Shown: positions 13,579 through 25,215, counted from the stretch's first letter. The stretch: 64,000 bases of DNA from Alligator mississippiensis (GCF_030867095.1 NC_081828.1:212480978-212544977), one strand, 5' to 3'. A program made the numbers and translations. Notes: a model not told the origin generated them from the sequence alone.

Positions 13579-15343
13579 AGGATGGAGTAAACTGGCCACT
13601 GCAGAGCTTCACCACTAATTAGCAAGGAAGCCAGTTTGCATGGCTACCGAGGACGAAGCCGATCACGGGAACAGACACAGGGCACTTTCCACTTCGCCAT
13701 GCAGTCGCGTTTCTAACTTGACTCACCATTTTAGTGATCTATGAGATCGTAGGGCTGTGTGTCACGTGTCTGCTCCATGTTTACTACATAGGACAGATAA
13801 TTTACTAGGTAGTAATTGTCTTGTGTCTCCACCCACATCCAGTTTCCCCCCCAAAATTGCACCCAAAACCCCCAGGAGTATTTTTCCAAGTCCTAACTAC
13901 CTATACATACAGTTGAGAATAGTTTTAGTAGTGCCATCTAGTGATTTCCACTAACATTATTTTCAGCTCCAAATGGTAACACACTTCTACATTGCTTTCG
14001 CTCTCCCTCTTGATACACTTTGTCCTTAGTTTGCCAGAAGCATCTTGTTATTAATGTGAATCCTTTACTCCTGTTCCCACTCTGCATAATTCCTCTACAA
14101 CCTTGTTTTACATCCTGTAGATCCTTCATACCAATGTTTCTAATTAGTCTCCTCCTCTTTTTTTTTCCAGTGTTTCTGAGACTTTTCTTATTTCCTAAGC
14201 TAAAGTTATATTCTGAGTCCACAGAAGCAGTGTGGTTTGGTCTGAGGTATTGAGCATCATAAATATGATCCATAGTGCACAAGCACCTTATGACTCCCAC
14301 GTGCTTGTACAGGTAGCTGATGACAAGCACTTTGGCACATTCAAGCTGTGTTCAGGAAAGAGGAATGAGGAACAGGGCAGGGAGGAGAATATAGTTGGGT
14401 GGGAAAACCCACTGTCATCAATGAACCAGTGTCACATTTTTCATTTTGCAATAGGTACAACCATATCAATGTTGCATTTGTAGGGGTGAGGAGGAACTCA
14501 TCTAGAATTTGGCAAGGGCTTCTATCTTTGCTTATTTGCCCCCTTTCCTTCACATCTCATTTTACAGGAAGTGATCATGTGCATCTGTCTAAGTGGTCCC
14601 ATCTTTCATCGATCTTTCATTCTCCTTCTAGAGGGAAATGAACCTCTAGAGAAGGAGGCATTCATTTTTGCAGCTTGTACCCTTTATGGCCAGCTAGGTG
14701 TTCATTTGTCTTGAGATTTCTGTGTGTTTACCCCATAAAAACTCAACATATACAACAGCACAAAGAAAAAGAAGTGAAAGATGGTTCCTGATAACGGCAT
14801 GCTTCCTCACCAAGCACAGGTGGGAATCGACCTTGACTGAAGTGGGACTTGATGCATAGGCCTCATGCTGGAGCTGTGTATTAGAGTCACTTTTATCCCT
14901 ACAGAGTTAACAACTTACTAGTACATCCATTGGTTTCCTATAGTCCTTTTCTAGCCTCATTGGTCCTGCTTTCCTTCTTTACCCATTTAGCATGGAGCAG
15001 CACCATTGACATCAATGGAATTGTATGTGTTTTCCACTAGTATTAATGAGTAGGCTTTGGGGCAGTAGGGCCAGGGTTGCATAGTACTACAAGGACCTTT
15101 CCTCTCTAAAGATAAGCTGAACTCAAAGATGATTCAAGGCTCTGTACTGAAGAAGGAAATTGTCTGGTGGACCTGTAAATGATATGGTATCGTGCGTGGT
15201 GTTGTACATGTCCTTAATACGAGACAGTCCTGCCTATAAGAACATAGTCAAAATAGCGGAATCGAATAGTATTTCTACTGAGTTGATTGATACACATACC
15301 TAGACTGCAGCGGGGTAGCGTCAGGAAGGCTGAAGAGAATAGA

Positions 15344-15560
15344 GGGGCCGTGTCTACATGGGATGCTTTACTGCACACTTAATTAATCTGCTGCACAGTA
15401 AAGCTTCACTGTCTACATGTGCAGGGATTTACTGCGCAGTAAATTAATCTACTGTGCAGTAAATTTACTACCTGCACATGCATCGTAGAAGGCATCTGCA
15501 GGTAGTAAATTTACTGAGCAGTAAAGCCAAATAGCATTGATTGCACATGTAGATGTTCCC
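15344..15560. mobile_element. MITE, TGTCTACATG family, copy 2 (strongly palindromic)
   Basis: Left GGGGCCGTGTCTACATGGGA and right GCACATGTAGATGTTCCC are inverted termini. The interior is built from repeated and inverted TTTACTGCGCAGTAAATT-type motifs. It ends only 136 bp before the ADCYAP1R1 TM6 exon, so it may have come close to the branch-point and acceptor region. Confidence 0.7.
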
Positions 15561-15695
15561 AGTAAGTGTGTAGTTAAGGGCTAGAAGGTATGGGAACGTT
15601 GGAAGTTTTTCTCCTCCAACAGAACGAGTCTCTCTTCTCAAAGCACTAGATTTGTTGCCAAAATGCGCTCACCTGCTCTCTGTTTGTTGTCACAG

Positions 15696-15825
15696 GAGGC
15701 TGGCTCGCTCCACGCTGCTGCTGATCCCCTTGTTCGGAATTCACTACACTGTGTTCGCCTTTTCTCCTGAAAATGTCAGCAAGCGGGAGAGACTTGTGTT
15801 TGAACTGGGGCTGGGATCTTTCCAG
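15696..15825 (+). CDS. ADCYAP1R1: ADCYAP1R1 (PAC1 receptor) exon: TM6 to start of TM7
   Basis: This 130-bp exon encodes 43 residues starting [17 protein letters not shown] and ending ELGLGSFQ. From memory it is identical or nearly identical to the TM6-ECL3-TM7 part of mammalian PAC1; the ECL3 segment [16 protein letters not shown] is PAC1-specific. PAC1 is the plasma-membrane class B1 receptor for PACAP (and VIP) and signals through Gs/adenylyl cyclase and Gq/PLC. The borders are TTGTCACAG before and GTGAATATG after. The phase is 1 at the start and 0 at the end, as in other family members. The preceding TM5/ICL3 exon was not found in the window, so the upstream intron exceeds 15.6 kb. Confidence 0.97.
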
Positions 15826-16030
15826 GTGAATATGCAGTGACTGTTGCTTTTGTTGAGAAGAAAGGTGCATTCATTCTGATTGCTGGGTATGAGTCTGTCT
15901 CTGCTGTGTGCTCATTCACCTCTGATGCACACTTTCCAGACGAGTTTATTTTATTTTTTTCGTCTCCAGCTGCTTTCTAACATTTCCTAGAGGATTTAAA
16001 TTCATAGTCTCTTCTCTTGTATTTATCCAG

Positions 16031-16072
16031 GGCTTTGTTGTTGCTGTTCTCTATTGCTTCCTGAACGGGGAG
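16031..16072 (+). CDS. ADCYAP1R1: ADCYAP1R1 exon: TM7 (42-bp micro-exon)
   Basis: This 42-bp exon encodes GFVVAVLYCFLNGE, the TM7-to-helix-8 junction invariant in class B1 receptors. It sits 205 bp after the previous exon, with ATTTATCCAG before and GTAAGACTTT after, and both phases are 0. It is too short to show as an open reading frame and is recognised by homology and splice sites. The GHRHR-like gene on the other strand has an exon of exactly the same length at 41526-41567. Confidence 0.97.
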
Positions 16073-17336
16073 GTAAGACTTTTGATGCTGTATGTTTTCC
16101 TCTTGTTGTGTTTAGCATGGCATTTTCTTCCCGTCGCACCTGCCATCCTACCTCTTAGCTCTAATTCATTATCTACCCCACTTGTTTCTGAGGGCCAAAT
16201 CTCACAGTGCCTTCAGCAAAAAAGAAAGGGAGCATGTTTTTTTTTGATAAAGCGTTGGACTTGAAGTCTCCTTGTTGTGGTTCTTTTCCTAATTTTTCAG
16301 GGTCTGCAAATCATCTCCACCTCTGAGAGGAGCATTGGGTATTATGACTGTACTCTGATTTATCTGTAAGCTAGGGCCAATATTAACTTATAAGGCCCTG
16401 AATACCTCAAATACATGTTTTGGGCCTAATTTTATTGTTTATAAAATACTTTGAGATGCTTGAAGGAATGGGAACCACCAAAACATAAAGGATTACTATA
16501 TATGGCAGGGATTTCTTCTCAGAAAGTAAAGGTTTAGCTAGTATTATGTAAGTATTTCCAGTGATTTGCCATATGCTATTTTTGCAGTTTCCATAATAAT
16601 AATGACATTATTTAGGCATATTTTAAAGTGCACTTTCTCAGTGTTGGACCTTGGCATAGTGAGTGGAGAGATATGAATTGCCTCCATGACCATGGCGTTT
16701 CTCATTCTTGCTTTTCTGTTACTGTAGCTTTGAACCTATCTTCAAAAGTAGTTCTGCTAAGTCCCTGGGATATGAAATCATGGCATCATTTTGTATGAAT
16801 AAGGAAACAACATTAAAACATGGGACCCAATCCTCAAATAATATAGACTGGCTTTGGACAGTGGCTTGAGAGTAATTTATTCCTGCCACCATGATAAGCA
16901 GCTTCTTTAGAAAAAAAAATGAATGACATATAAAGAGTTTTTCCAAAGCAATTTTACATAAGGTTTAGCACATTTTTTATACAGGCAAACCTACAGTAAT
17001 CTACGTATGTAAAATGTCTTCATAATGTAGTTAGATGGCATATAAGTACGTTTGCAGATATTATCCATCCACTAAGATCAAGGAATGCATCTTCATGTAT
17101 GTACATGCATATTTGTGTGTGTTTTCTGAAGCATACTTCTAATATTTAGCATCGATGAAGAGTTTTTTGCTAAGCCCAGGATTCAATTGGGTTCCTTAAG
17201 TGTGGGCATCTGAATTCCAAAGAGCGATTCAATTGAGAAAAACTCAGTAACTGCCTGAATTCATTAAGCACCTCCATTTAGGACTGCAGAGTTCCTGGGG
17301 TCTTTGCACTGGAGCTTTGCAGGGCATTCAGAAGCA

Positions 17337-17380
17337 ATGTAGGTGGTGTGAGGTCAACATGTAGGTGGTGTGAGGTCAAC
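17337..17380. repeat. Tandem duplication, 22-bp unit x2
   Basis: ATGTAGGTGGTGTGAGGTCA plus AC occurs twice in succession without mismatch, in the last ADCYAP1R1 intron; the perfect match implies a recent event. Confidence 0.92.
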
Positions 17381-17778
17381 TCAAGTCAAAGGGAAGGTCT
17401 TTTCATTGATTTCATTGGCTTTGGGGGTTCAGGCCTTGCGGAATAAATAATGAATGAATTGCAATCACAAGGAAGAGCAGTCTATTGAAGGAAAAGGATG
17501 CTAGATCCTACACTTTTCTTGAGGATGGTGGATTGATGATTTATAGGTCGCTGTTCCAGAAGTGAAAAATAAAACGTCATAGACCATATCACATCTCTGA
17601 GGGTGAAGTCCTGGATAAACTGAAGTTAATGGCCAAGCTTTCATTGATTTCCAATGTCCAGGATTTCACAGGCAAGACCCATGAAGATGGCTCATTGCCT
17701 GGGGTTATGAAGGAGTTGGTCTTATGAGCAGTGCTCCGTAATGGTTCACTATGCAGTGTCTTGCCTCTGCTTCTAAAT

Positions 17779-18038
17779 CAGGAGTGGCCAGCCTTTGGCC
17801 CATGCTACAAGTGGCACGGACAGCCTCTGTGTGGCAAATGCCAGATTAGAGAAGAGACAAGCAGCACAGTGGCAGATGGAGAAGGGAGGAGAAAGCAGAG
17901 CAGCAGGTCAGATAGGTAATAAAAAGCAAGCACAGTAGACCGGACTAGCACTTGGGGAGGGTACGGGGCTAATTTGTGGCATATGTGCCAAAAGCTTAAA
18001 TCCCACTGACCTAAAGCATCTAGTACTGGCCACTGCTG
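17779..18038. mobile_element. hAT-like MITE
   Basis: Left end CAGGAGTGGCCA and right end TGGCCACTGCTG are inverted repeats with one mismatch. No clear target-site duplication. Interior GTGTGGCAAATGCCAG and TTTGTGGCATATGTGCC form further inverted sequence. Lies in the last ADCYAP1R1 intron, 330 bp before the tail exon. Confidence 0.6.
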
Positions 18039-18367
18039 GGTATGAGGGTCTAGATACCTGAAGAGTACTGACCTCAAGTCTGTAGAAGTTAATGGGCTTT
18101 AGAACAGTAAGTAGATGCATTGCTATGATGATCCCCATGTTTATTAAATATCAAAGATCGTGGCACCAAACACAGATGGTAGGTGAAGTCTGCTCCCATT
18201 GCATTTCACCACTAGTCCCAGCTTCTTTGAACCTTAGCTATCACTGAGCTGAGAAATTCAAGGCTGGCCTGAAACGAGTGTTGATTTTGAAAACTTGATG
18301 ATCTGCCAGCATGTACCCAAGCAGCTAAGTACATAAAAAAATGACCTTTTAAAGTTTCTCCCTAAAG

Positions 18368-18556
18368 GTGCAATCAGAAATAAAGAGGAAATGGAGGAGC
18401 TGGAAAGTCAACCGGTATTTTGCTGTGGATTTCAAACATCGCCATCCCTCTCTGGCGAGCAGCGGAGTGAACGGGGGGACGCAACTCTCCATTCTGAGCA
18501 AGAGCAGCTCTCAGATTCGGATGTCCAGCATAAATGCGGAGAATCTAGCGACCTGA
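18368..18556 (+). CDS. ADCYAP1R1: ADCYAP1R1 terminal coding exon: cytoplasmic tail
   Basis: Acceptor CTCCCTAAAG is followed by 62 codons and TGA. The peptide begins [18 protein letters not shown] (helix 8) and continues through a Ser-rich segment with [17 protein letters not shown] to the C-terminus [10 protein letters not shown]. Mammalian PAC1 ends, as I recall, in SGLPADNLAT, so only a few positions near the end differ. This fixes the gene identity and the stop at 18554-18556. The Ser/Thr-rich tail is the usual site for receptor kinase and arrestin regulation (family knowledge). Confidence 0.97.
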   Translation: MQSEIKRKWRSWKVNRYFAVDFKHRHPSLASSGVNGGTQLSILSKSSSQIRMSSINAENLAT

Positions 18557-18683
18557 GCAACTAAAAAGCAAGCCGACAGTCCAACCAAAAAACCCGCCCC
18601 TTAAAAAAGAAAAGAAAAAAAAATCATAGTTTTGGTGGTGTGGATTTTCTTTTCATTGTTTTTTACGTTGTTCAAAAGCATGA

Positions 18684-18689
18684 AATAAA
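18684..18689 (+). promoter_or_regulatory. Possible proximal polyadenylation signal (AATAAA)
   Basis: Canonical AATAAA 128 bp after the ADCYAP1R1 stop codon. It could give a short 3'UTR isoform; usage cannot be judged from sequence alone. Confidence 0.35.
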
Positions 18690-20063
18690 ATGCCCCTGAC
18701 ATTTTGAAGAGGAGAGGGGGGAGGGGAAGGGGGGGGGAAAGAAAAAAAAAAACCACAATATTTTTTTAATGATCACTGTAAATACATGACAGAGTCCCAT
18801 CATTCTTGATGACAACACTAGGCCATGCCCACCCATCTCTCCATGCTCCTGAGCACCTGCACATGATCCATAGTTGGCCAAAGTGTAACAAGTGATTGCT
18901 GTGCAGTTGTGATCATTGGCTGCCCTTCTGGTTTAAATCTGTGACTGGACGTTGTCATGGTTATCCTGCTTTGTTTCGTTCTGTTCTTTTTCCAATCAAG
19001 TGCATCTTAACCACACCTCATCCCCATCTTTGGATGTGCAAGACATTTTCAGTGCGCCTTCTTTGAGTCTTAAGCTAGAGTTATGAAGCGTGGGCTGGTA
19101 TTGCCGGCAAGTTCAGGAAAGACTCTGGAAATGGATTTCCTGGCTGGGCTTGGTCAGAAGCAGCCAGTGGATTTGATCGTCTGCTGGGGTTAAGCGAGAC
19201 GACGTAGCTGTCACCATTCAAGAGAGAGGGAAATTCCGGACAGCAAAGACGAGAGTGAGATCATTTGGTGCAACTACGTGAAACATAGCTGCTGGCATTC
19301 AGCAGAGAGGACTTCAGGTCGCAGAGATGGGGGTCTGTTCTTTTTTCCCCCTCTTCCACCGAATGTTTTAGGGAATGTGTATGTTCTAGGCAAACTGTGA
19401 ATTTTCTAAAAGGGCCGTACTTTTGAGATATATCTATATTTTTGGAGTGGATTGTTTGGATCTTTGGATAATGTGAAAAGAAAAAAAACAAAAGATTTTA
19501 TTTCCCATGGTAAAGGGCAAAGGTCACTTCCAGTATGTGCACCTCCTCTAGATTCCCCAGGAACCCCTGCATCCACGTGCGTCCCGTGGCACTGCTTTTG
19601 ATAGTGGCGTGACACATCTTACATAAAGTGTGATAGATCTCCTGGTGCCAGTATTGGGACTCAAATTTGCCAGCACAAGAGGCCCCATGGAGGTCTGGCA
19701 TGGCAAGTCTCGGAAGGTAAATGTCATCAATGGTGGTTGAACACTTAGGCTGAACAATGGGATGCTCCTAAAAGGAATGGTAGACTTCAGGTGATTGGTC
19801 ATACATGACAGTTTCTTCTGTCAATGGATACTCCTGTTTTTTTGTTTGACAATAGATATCATCAATGCCTTTGCTTAAAAAGAAAAAGTCCTTTCCAACT
19901 TTGCCTTGTAGTTAGAGCCAAGACTGGTATCTATCTACTTCAGTCAAATGTCAATGATGTCAATTCTCAAAGAGCCTTTATGCAGTGCATAAAGACTTGA
20001 AAGACTGTAAATGCTCTTACTTCATTATGGATTTATGAACTGATAAAAACTATATATAAAAAC

Positions 20064-20112
20064 GAGATATATATATATATATACATATATATATGTATGT
20101 GTGTGTGTATGT
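20064..20112. repeat. TA/TG microsatellite
   Basis: ATATATATATATATATACAT and then a TATATG/TGTGTG run within the presumed ADCYAP1R1 3'UTR. Confidence 0.9.
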
Positions 20113-22077
20113 GAGTATTAAAACGCAAATATGACCTTTTAAATAAGAAGGTGTGAGCTCAAGCTAACAACAACCAGGAAAGTCAAAATTTTAAGGCCAG
20201 TCCTCCTTTCTTCATTAAAATATTTGTGCAAAAGGAAGTTATGCACACAAAAGTTCAGAGTCAGCTAAAATTTTAGCTTTCCTGGGTTTTTTTGTTAGCT
20301 TAGGTTAAAAACTTTTAACGTCGTTTTGAGTCTAGATTTCTTTTAATAATAGTTTCCTTGTTTTTAAAAGGAAAACATATCATGTGAACTGATGAGAGTT
20401 TTAATAATGACACATAACAATCATATTGTGCTTTTGGGGGCGTAGCCTGCTCTCAGTTACAGTGGTGAGCACCTGCAGTGATATTAGTTGCATTAGGGCA
20501 TCCATACCAAAATCCATTGAGTAAACAGGAGTTCACAGTAAGCGAATAGCTGAAGGATCATCCCTTATAACACATTATCGTCTCTGTAAGGGTTGAAATC
20601 ACCCTTCTACAGAGAGCCAGCGAAGGGTCTATTTAAGCTGATTTTGAGGTCGTAAGTTGGCCTTGCACAATTCATGAATGTATTGGCAGCCCTCGGTATT
20701 AAGCAGACCCTCCCTGAGAGCAGAATTTGGCCTTCTCTGTTGCACTGAGCAAAAATGACACAAGTATTTTTATGTGATAGATTGGAATTTCCTCTGTCAT
20801 TAGATGCCACAACTGGCTATTTTAGTGATTTCCCAATAACTCACATAATCATGACGAGAGGCGGGCACTGAAGAGGGGAAGGGTACATTCAGATCTCTTG
20901 GGTAAATGTATACTTATAATTTTTTTTTTTTTAAGAAAATGATCTAATATTAAAGGAAGAGATGAGATTTAGTTTTGTATTTTCTGTAGTATGGGCTTTC
21001 ACAAAGTTAATACTGACCATAGTGTATGTGTCTGATTTAAGAAATACATAGATGATGAAAAAAAGGCATATTTTGCATGCATGGCCACTGGCCCGTTTGC
21101 AATTCTCGATCAGTTATAAATTTCTGAAACAACCGTTTATCCATTGCCACTGGGTGGAAAATGTTTTGTGCCATGTTTCTGTCCAAAGCAAAAATTCTCT
21201 TCTTGGCCATCCTAAAATCCTCTTCGATTTGAGCTGGTGGGTCTCAGTCCAGTGCCTTGTGGACAAGTGTCCATATCACAGAATCCCCCCTCAACAGTGG
21301 CACGTATGGGAAGCCAGATCCTCAGCTGATGTCAATTGGGCATAACATCACCAGTGTCCATGATACCATGCCAATTTAAACAGGGGAGGATCTGGCTTTA
21401 TTGCATTTTTTTTTATTTTAAATTTTTTTTGGCAGTCTCACCAAGAGAAGCCAAATGAGACTGAACTCGCCTTGGGATTCCTGGAGCCCAGGCTCAGGAG
21501 CAAGGCCAGTTGATGGGACATTGCATTTGAAGCTTGCGCTGTTTCTGTATATGCTGTATTTGTTCAGTGGCCAGAGAAAGGACTTTAGTCTTCAAGATTG
21601 TCAATCCAATACCTTTCACCAGCACTGAATTTATTAGAAGAGATTATATAGCTCTATATTTAATATGTAGTATATTCTATAAACTACACCCGAACCCCTT
21701 CTCTTAGGGTTTTCTACTGGAAGTGCTGACATACTCATATAGTCTGGCATTCACCTGGCCACTCTAACACTCGGTGTTACTCGAAAGATCATACTTCAAG
21801 TGTATATAGTTACTTAAACAAGGACTCTAATGCCATTGTGTAGAGTATGCTCTTGGATATCTTTATGTTGAATGTATGCTGAAGATGCTGGATTTGTATA
21901 GTCACCACTTCTAGTGACCATCGTTTCTAAACTTCAGGATGGAAGGAACCAAAAGACAGACATGCTTCAAAGTGTGTGTAAATATCTATTTGAGCGTAAC
22001 AGTGCTTGGGGGGAGGAGGGGGGTTGTATTTTTTTTTCTCACTGTGAAGTATATTTTGGCGTTAGAAAGTATATGTT

Positions 22078-22094
22078 ATTAAAAGGTAATTAAA
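22078..22094 (+). promoter_or_regulatory. Possible distal polyadenylation signals (ATTAAA x2)
   Basis: Two overlapping-range ATTAAA hexamers, the second directly followed by an A run (22092-22103) and then GT-rich sequence (GTGTGTGCTG), a layout compatible with a cleavage region. Favoured as the main ADCYAP1R1 3' end, but a genomic A tract alone could look the same. Confidence 0.4.
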
Positions 22095-23844
22095 AAAAAA
22101 AAAAGAAGTGTGTGCTGCTCCCTGAGCCATTTTTACACTGTACCTATCAAATGTTTCCCACCCAGTTGCCTGGCTTCCTTCCTTGATGTTGTAAATATAA
22201 CAGATCTTATGTCCTGCGACCTTTGTGAGCGCACCCTGCAATGGGGATTGATGACCGAGTGTGGAAAGGGTAGAGCTGGTCCAAGAGGCGTCTTAAAATC
22301 CTGAAGTGGAAAGTCCCCTTTTAAAAAGTAGAGGGGTGAAATTCAGTCGTGCTGGACACCTACACCTGCTTTTAATCTCAGCTGGTGTTGTGGGTGCTTC
22401 TTGATGCTAAAAAATCAAACCTTGGCTTCGTGACATAGCAAGGTCCTTTGTGGTCCTTGGCAGAGCAGAGTGGTGGTGGGGACTGGAGATGTTATGCCAG
22501 CTACTTGTGAGCTGAAGTGGGGATCTTACCTGCCATGGCCAGCTTTCAGCTGGAGGAACAGGCTCACCGCTGCACCTGCCCAGTGCTACAGTCTCCTCGG
22601 GGACTGGCGGTCTGGACCTACCCCTGCTAAATCAGCACCTGGAACTGATGCCCTGCTCACCCACCCCAAAATACACTACCAGCACTTAGACACTTAAGTA
22701 AAAGTGACCCAAATTTCAGAGGCACTAAGAAAGAAATGGCAGGGTGTTTTGCCCAACTTCACTACTCACCGTTGAAAATTTGGGTTTAAAATTTCGGCAT
22801 AATTTCAGCAATATTCAGGAAGGACTTTTCTTTTGGAAGTCTGCAGTGGTTTAGCAGAAGTAGCCTTGCTACTGGTCTCTCTTCTCCTAGCAGGAGAATA
22901 GTTTAGAAGTGGTTACTATATAAAGTCTTGGAGAAAGCTTGGCTTCTTTCGTCAGGTGGCTCAAAAAAGCTTATGCATCTGTGATGCAGTTAGTCTAGAA
23001 GGTGCAAACCTACCCTGCCTTCTGTATGAAAGCTGTGAAAGCTGAAAACTTTCTGATGAAGAAAGTATCCTGGCATGTCACAGCATAAAGCATGCAATGC
23101 CATTACTAACGGCTTACGGGCTGTTCTTTTCAAAGGGAACCAGTTCTGAAAGGCACTCATGGGAGAGGGTCTCAGCAGCTCCCCGAGCCCTAATGCTCTA
23201 GATCATTTGTAGCTGCCCCCCACCCAGAGAGCCTGACCCCGCAAAAAATCCAGGTTTGACTGTGTTTCATTTTTCTTCTATGAGGGTTTTTCTGTGGAGG
23301 GGGTATAATGAGCAGGCTAGGGTTCACCTGGGAGATCCAAGCCATGGTCCCCTGACAGAAGGACATCAAATGCTCTTGGATGCAACCAATTAAAACTGAA
23401 ATTCTTGTTCTGTATTTTGAAAGATATTCCTAGAGTGCCACTATTGCTGACCATTATGGTGACAGGGCTGGACACATTGTCCTTTGTCTTGCAATCATAC
23501 AAGTTTTCTGGTTCCTCAAGTATCTCCTAGGACTGGCAAGCTATTGACAGTCCAGGGTGGAGGTGAGCATAGAGCACAGCAGTTGAGTTGTGTTTTTAGC
23601 TGCAGCTATCTGTGTAGATCTTCAAATGAGTAGCTATGTGATCTACGTCTATCTGCTACAAAGGAGTAAATGCCAATATACAGGAAATGGACTGAACTCG
23701 TACAAATTACACTGTCTGGACCTTACTGAGATCCTTGTGCCTGAAGACTGCTTTTTCTGGAAAGTGGAGTATAGCTGGGCTGTTTGTGGCTCTGGAATAG
23801 TATCTGTGCTCCAGGGATGTAGGTTGGAGTAGCTTTACTCACAC

Positions 23845-23945
23845 TAGGCATGGCAGAGTTGCACCTTATAGACTAACTCAGAGATTCATAAGGTTTCAAA
23901 AGCAACAGCTCACTTCTTCAGATGCTAGGAAAGGCCTTTTAGGGA
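23845..23945 (-). repeat. Hammerhead-ribozyme-like retroelement fossil (Penelope-like?), copy A
   Basis: Read on the - strand, CTGAAGAAGTGAGCTGTTGC then TTTTGAAACCTTATG (23921 to 23887), followed by GAGTTAGTCTATAAGGTGC, matches a widespread sauropsid repeat. I recall its intact form as CTGATGA, then a GTGGGC/GCCCAC stem, then CGAAA, the core of a type I hammerhead ribozyme as carried by Penelope-like elements. Here the core and stem are decayed, so no activity is expected. The family assignment is from memory. Confidence 0.5.
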
Positions 23946-24899
23946 GCAGGCATTCAACTAGAGTGCTTTAAATATAAAGGATAGGGAAGGGTGGAGGAAA
24001 GAAGAAGAGCACTGCTTAGAGAGGCAAAGGTGGATTGAAGAGAAAAACAGCAGTAAACCCAAAGGGGCATGGCTTTTAAAAGCTAATCCAAGTAATGGGA
24101 TAAGAATCCAGAGCCTCTATTTAGATCACACTTAACACAATCCAGTAGGTGGATTTTTTTTTTATTTTTTTTTAAGTTCAGGCTGGAAGTTCGAGCATTG
24201 CTGTGCAAGGACAGGTACTCTGACATCTGCAATCGAATGTCCAGGGAGGTTACAGGATCTGCCCTAGTCTTGTGTGTCTTTCTGGGCTCGATGTTCATTC
24301 ATTCTTACATGAAGAGATTGTCCAGTTTGTTCAATGTAGACAGCACAGGGTCGCTGTGAGCAGTTGATGCTTTATGTGACATTGATAAAGGATAAGATGA
24401 ATGAACCCCAAATATGTCATATTGTTGCTGTATACCCGTGTCCCCCGCAGTTGTTGTCTACTAATTTATATTTTGAGTTTTAGCTACTGAAGGAGCATTA
24501 TTAATATATTTGATGGGGCTTACTCTACATGCAAGTGGCGTTTCATACCACACTGGCTTGGCCTAATTTCTTGATGTCATTGGGGGACTCCTTATATGAA
24601 AAGTGGCACAATCAGGACTATGGATTTTTTTTAAATCCACATTTTAAACACGCAGCCTGTCAAATGAAAGAGTTGCAAGGAAATTACCTGCTTTCTATGT
24701 TATTCTACAATAGAAATATACCAACAATGGATGAAATTATACCTTTGTGTGTGCATTAACAGCTTCAATGGGAAGTTGCCTCATAGAGACTGAAAAAATT
24801 AACCAGTGACCCCCAAACAAAACAAAGCAATAAAGACCGTACACATTTTTGGCAGAAATGAAAGCTGGACAGGCCACATCCTCAGCTATTAAAAGGCAG

Positions 24900-25090
24900 T
24901 GGGTGTGTCTACACGTGTAGTTACACATGCCTAAACTTAATGCACCTTTGTTTAAAGTGATTTGGGCATGTGTGCACATGTAGATGCACTAATGCACATT
25001 AAGACGCACTAAATTTAGGCTGTCATAGCTAAGTCACATCAGTGCACGTGTAGCCACACTAATGCGCATTAACACGGTGTGCATCCATTG
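24900..25090. mobile_element. MITE, TGTCTACATG family, copy 3
   Basis: Starts TGGGTGTGTCTACACGTGTA and contains repeated AATGCACATTAAGACGCACT / AATGCGCATTAACACGGTGT motifs with the internal inverted GTGCACGTGTAGCCACAC. The right end is not clear. It shares the TGCATTAACGTGGTGTGC-type segment with the copy at 30885. Confidence 0.6.
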
Positions 25091-25215
25091 ACTGGAACAT
25101 TAGACTTGTAGGGCTCTTCCAAGTCATCAAATCCAGGCCTCTGCTGTTGCTGGCAACTGCACTATATAATCTCTTACAAAAAACAGATCAACCATCAACT
25201 TAATAATAGTTGGGG
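25090..25215 (-). repeat. Possible old CR1 3' fragment
   Basis: GACTTGTAGGGCTCTTCCAA, GTCATCAAATCCAGGCCTCT and the following AACAGATCAACCATCAACTT loosely follow the reversed CR1 3' end. Diverged; directly abuts the MITE at 24900. Confidence 0.45.

Larger units (their letters stand above)
1..15695 (+). other. ADCYAP1R1: ADCYAP1R1 intron, 3' part
   Basis: No coding exon of PAC1 or any other gene was recognised here on either strand. I looked for the TM4, TM5 and hip/hop cassette exons that precede the TM6 exon and did not find them. Contents: CR1 fragments (6580-6650, 9075-9485), a MITE-like repeat (7990-8166), a foldback element (9547-9994), a hairpin MITE (12541-12711), two TGTCTACATG-type MITEs (13139-13578, 15344-15560), short tandem duplications at 5320 and 11788, and simple G or C runs near 143, 2310 and 10220. 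The stretch 1136-1507 has a 123-codon open frame on the - strand with no recognisable domain, probably chance. Confidence 0.75.
16073..18367 (+). other. ADCYAP1R1: ADCYAP1R1 last intron
   Basis: A 2.3-kb intron between the 42-bp TM7 exon and the tail exon. It contains a 22-bp tandem duplication at 17337-17380 and a hAT-like terminal-inverted-repeat element at 17779-18038; the remainder shows nothing recognisable. Confidence 0.85.
18557..22103 (+). other. ADCYAP1R1: Probable ADCYAP1R1 3'UTR
   Basis: About 3.5 kb after the PAC1 stop is AT-rich and, unlike the flanking intron and intergenic DNA, shows no CR1, MITE or hAT-like insertion that I can recognise. It carries an early AATAAA at 18684-18689 and two ATTAAA signals at 22078-22083 and 22089-22094, just before an A run. 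A TA/TG microsatellite lies at about 20064-20112. The 3' end is inferred from the signals and the return of repeats after 23.8 kb; transcript data would be needed to place it. A longer 3'UTR cannot be excluded. Confidence 0.55.

Noticed and set aside
15696-18556. VIPR1, VIPR2 or SCTR identity for the + strand receptor
   Set aside because: ECL3 ([14 protein letters not shown]) and the tail ([17 protein letters not shown]) are specific to PAC1.
24140-24175. T-rich run as a possible retrotransposon tail
   Set aside because: No element body or target-site duplication could be linked to it; simple homopolymer.
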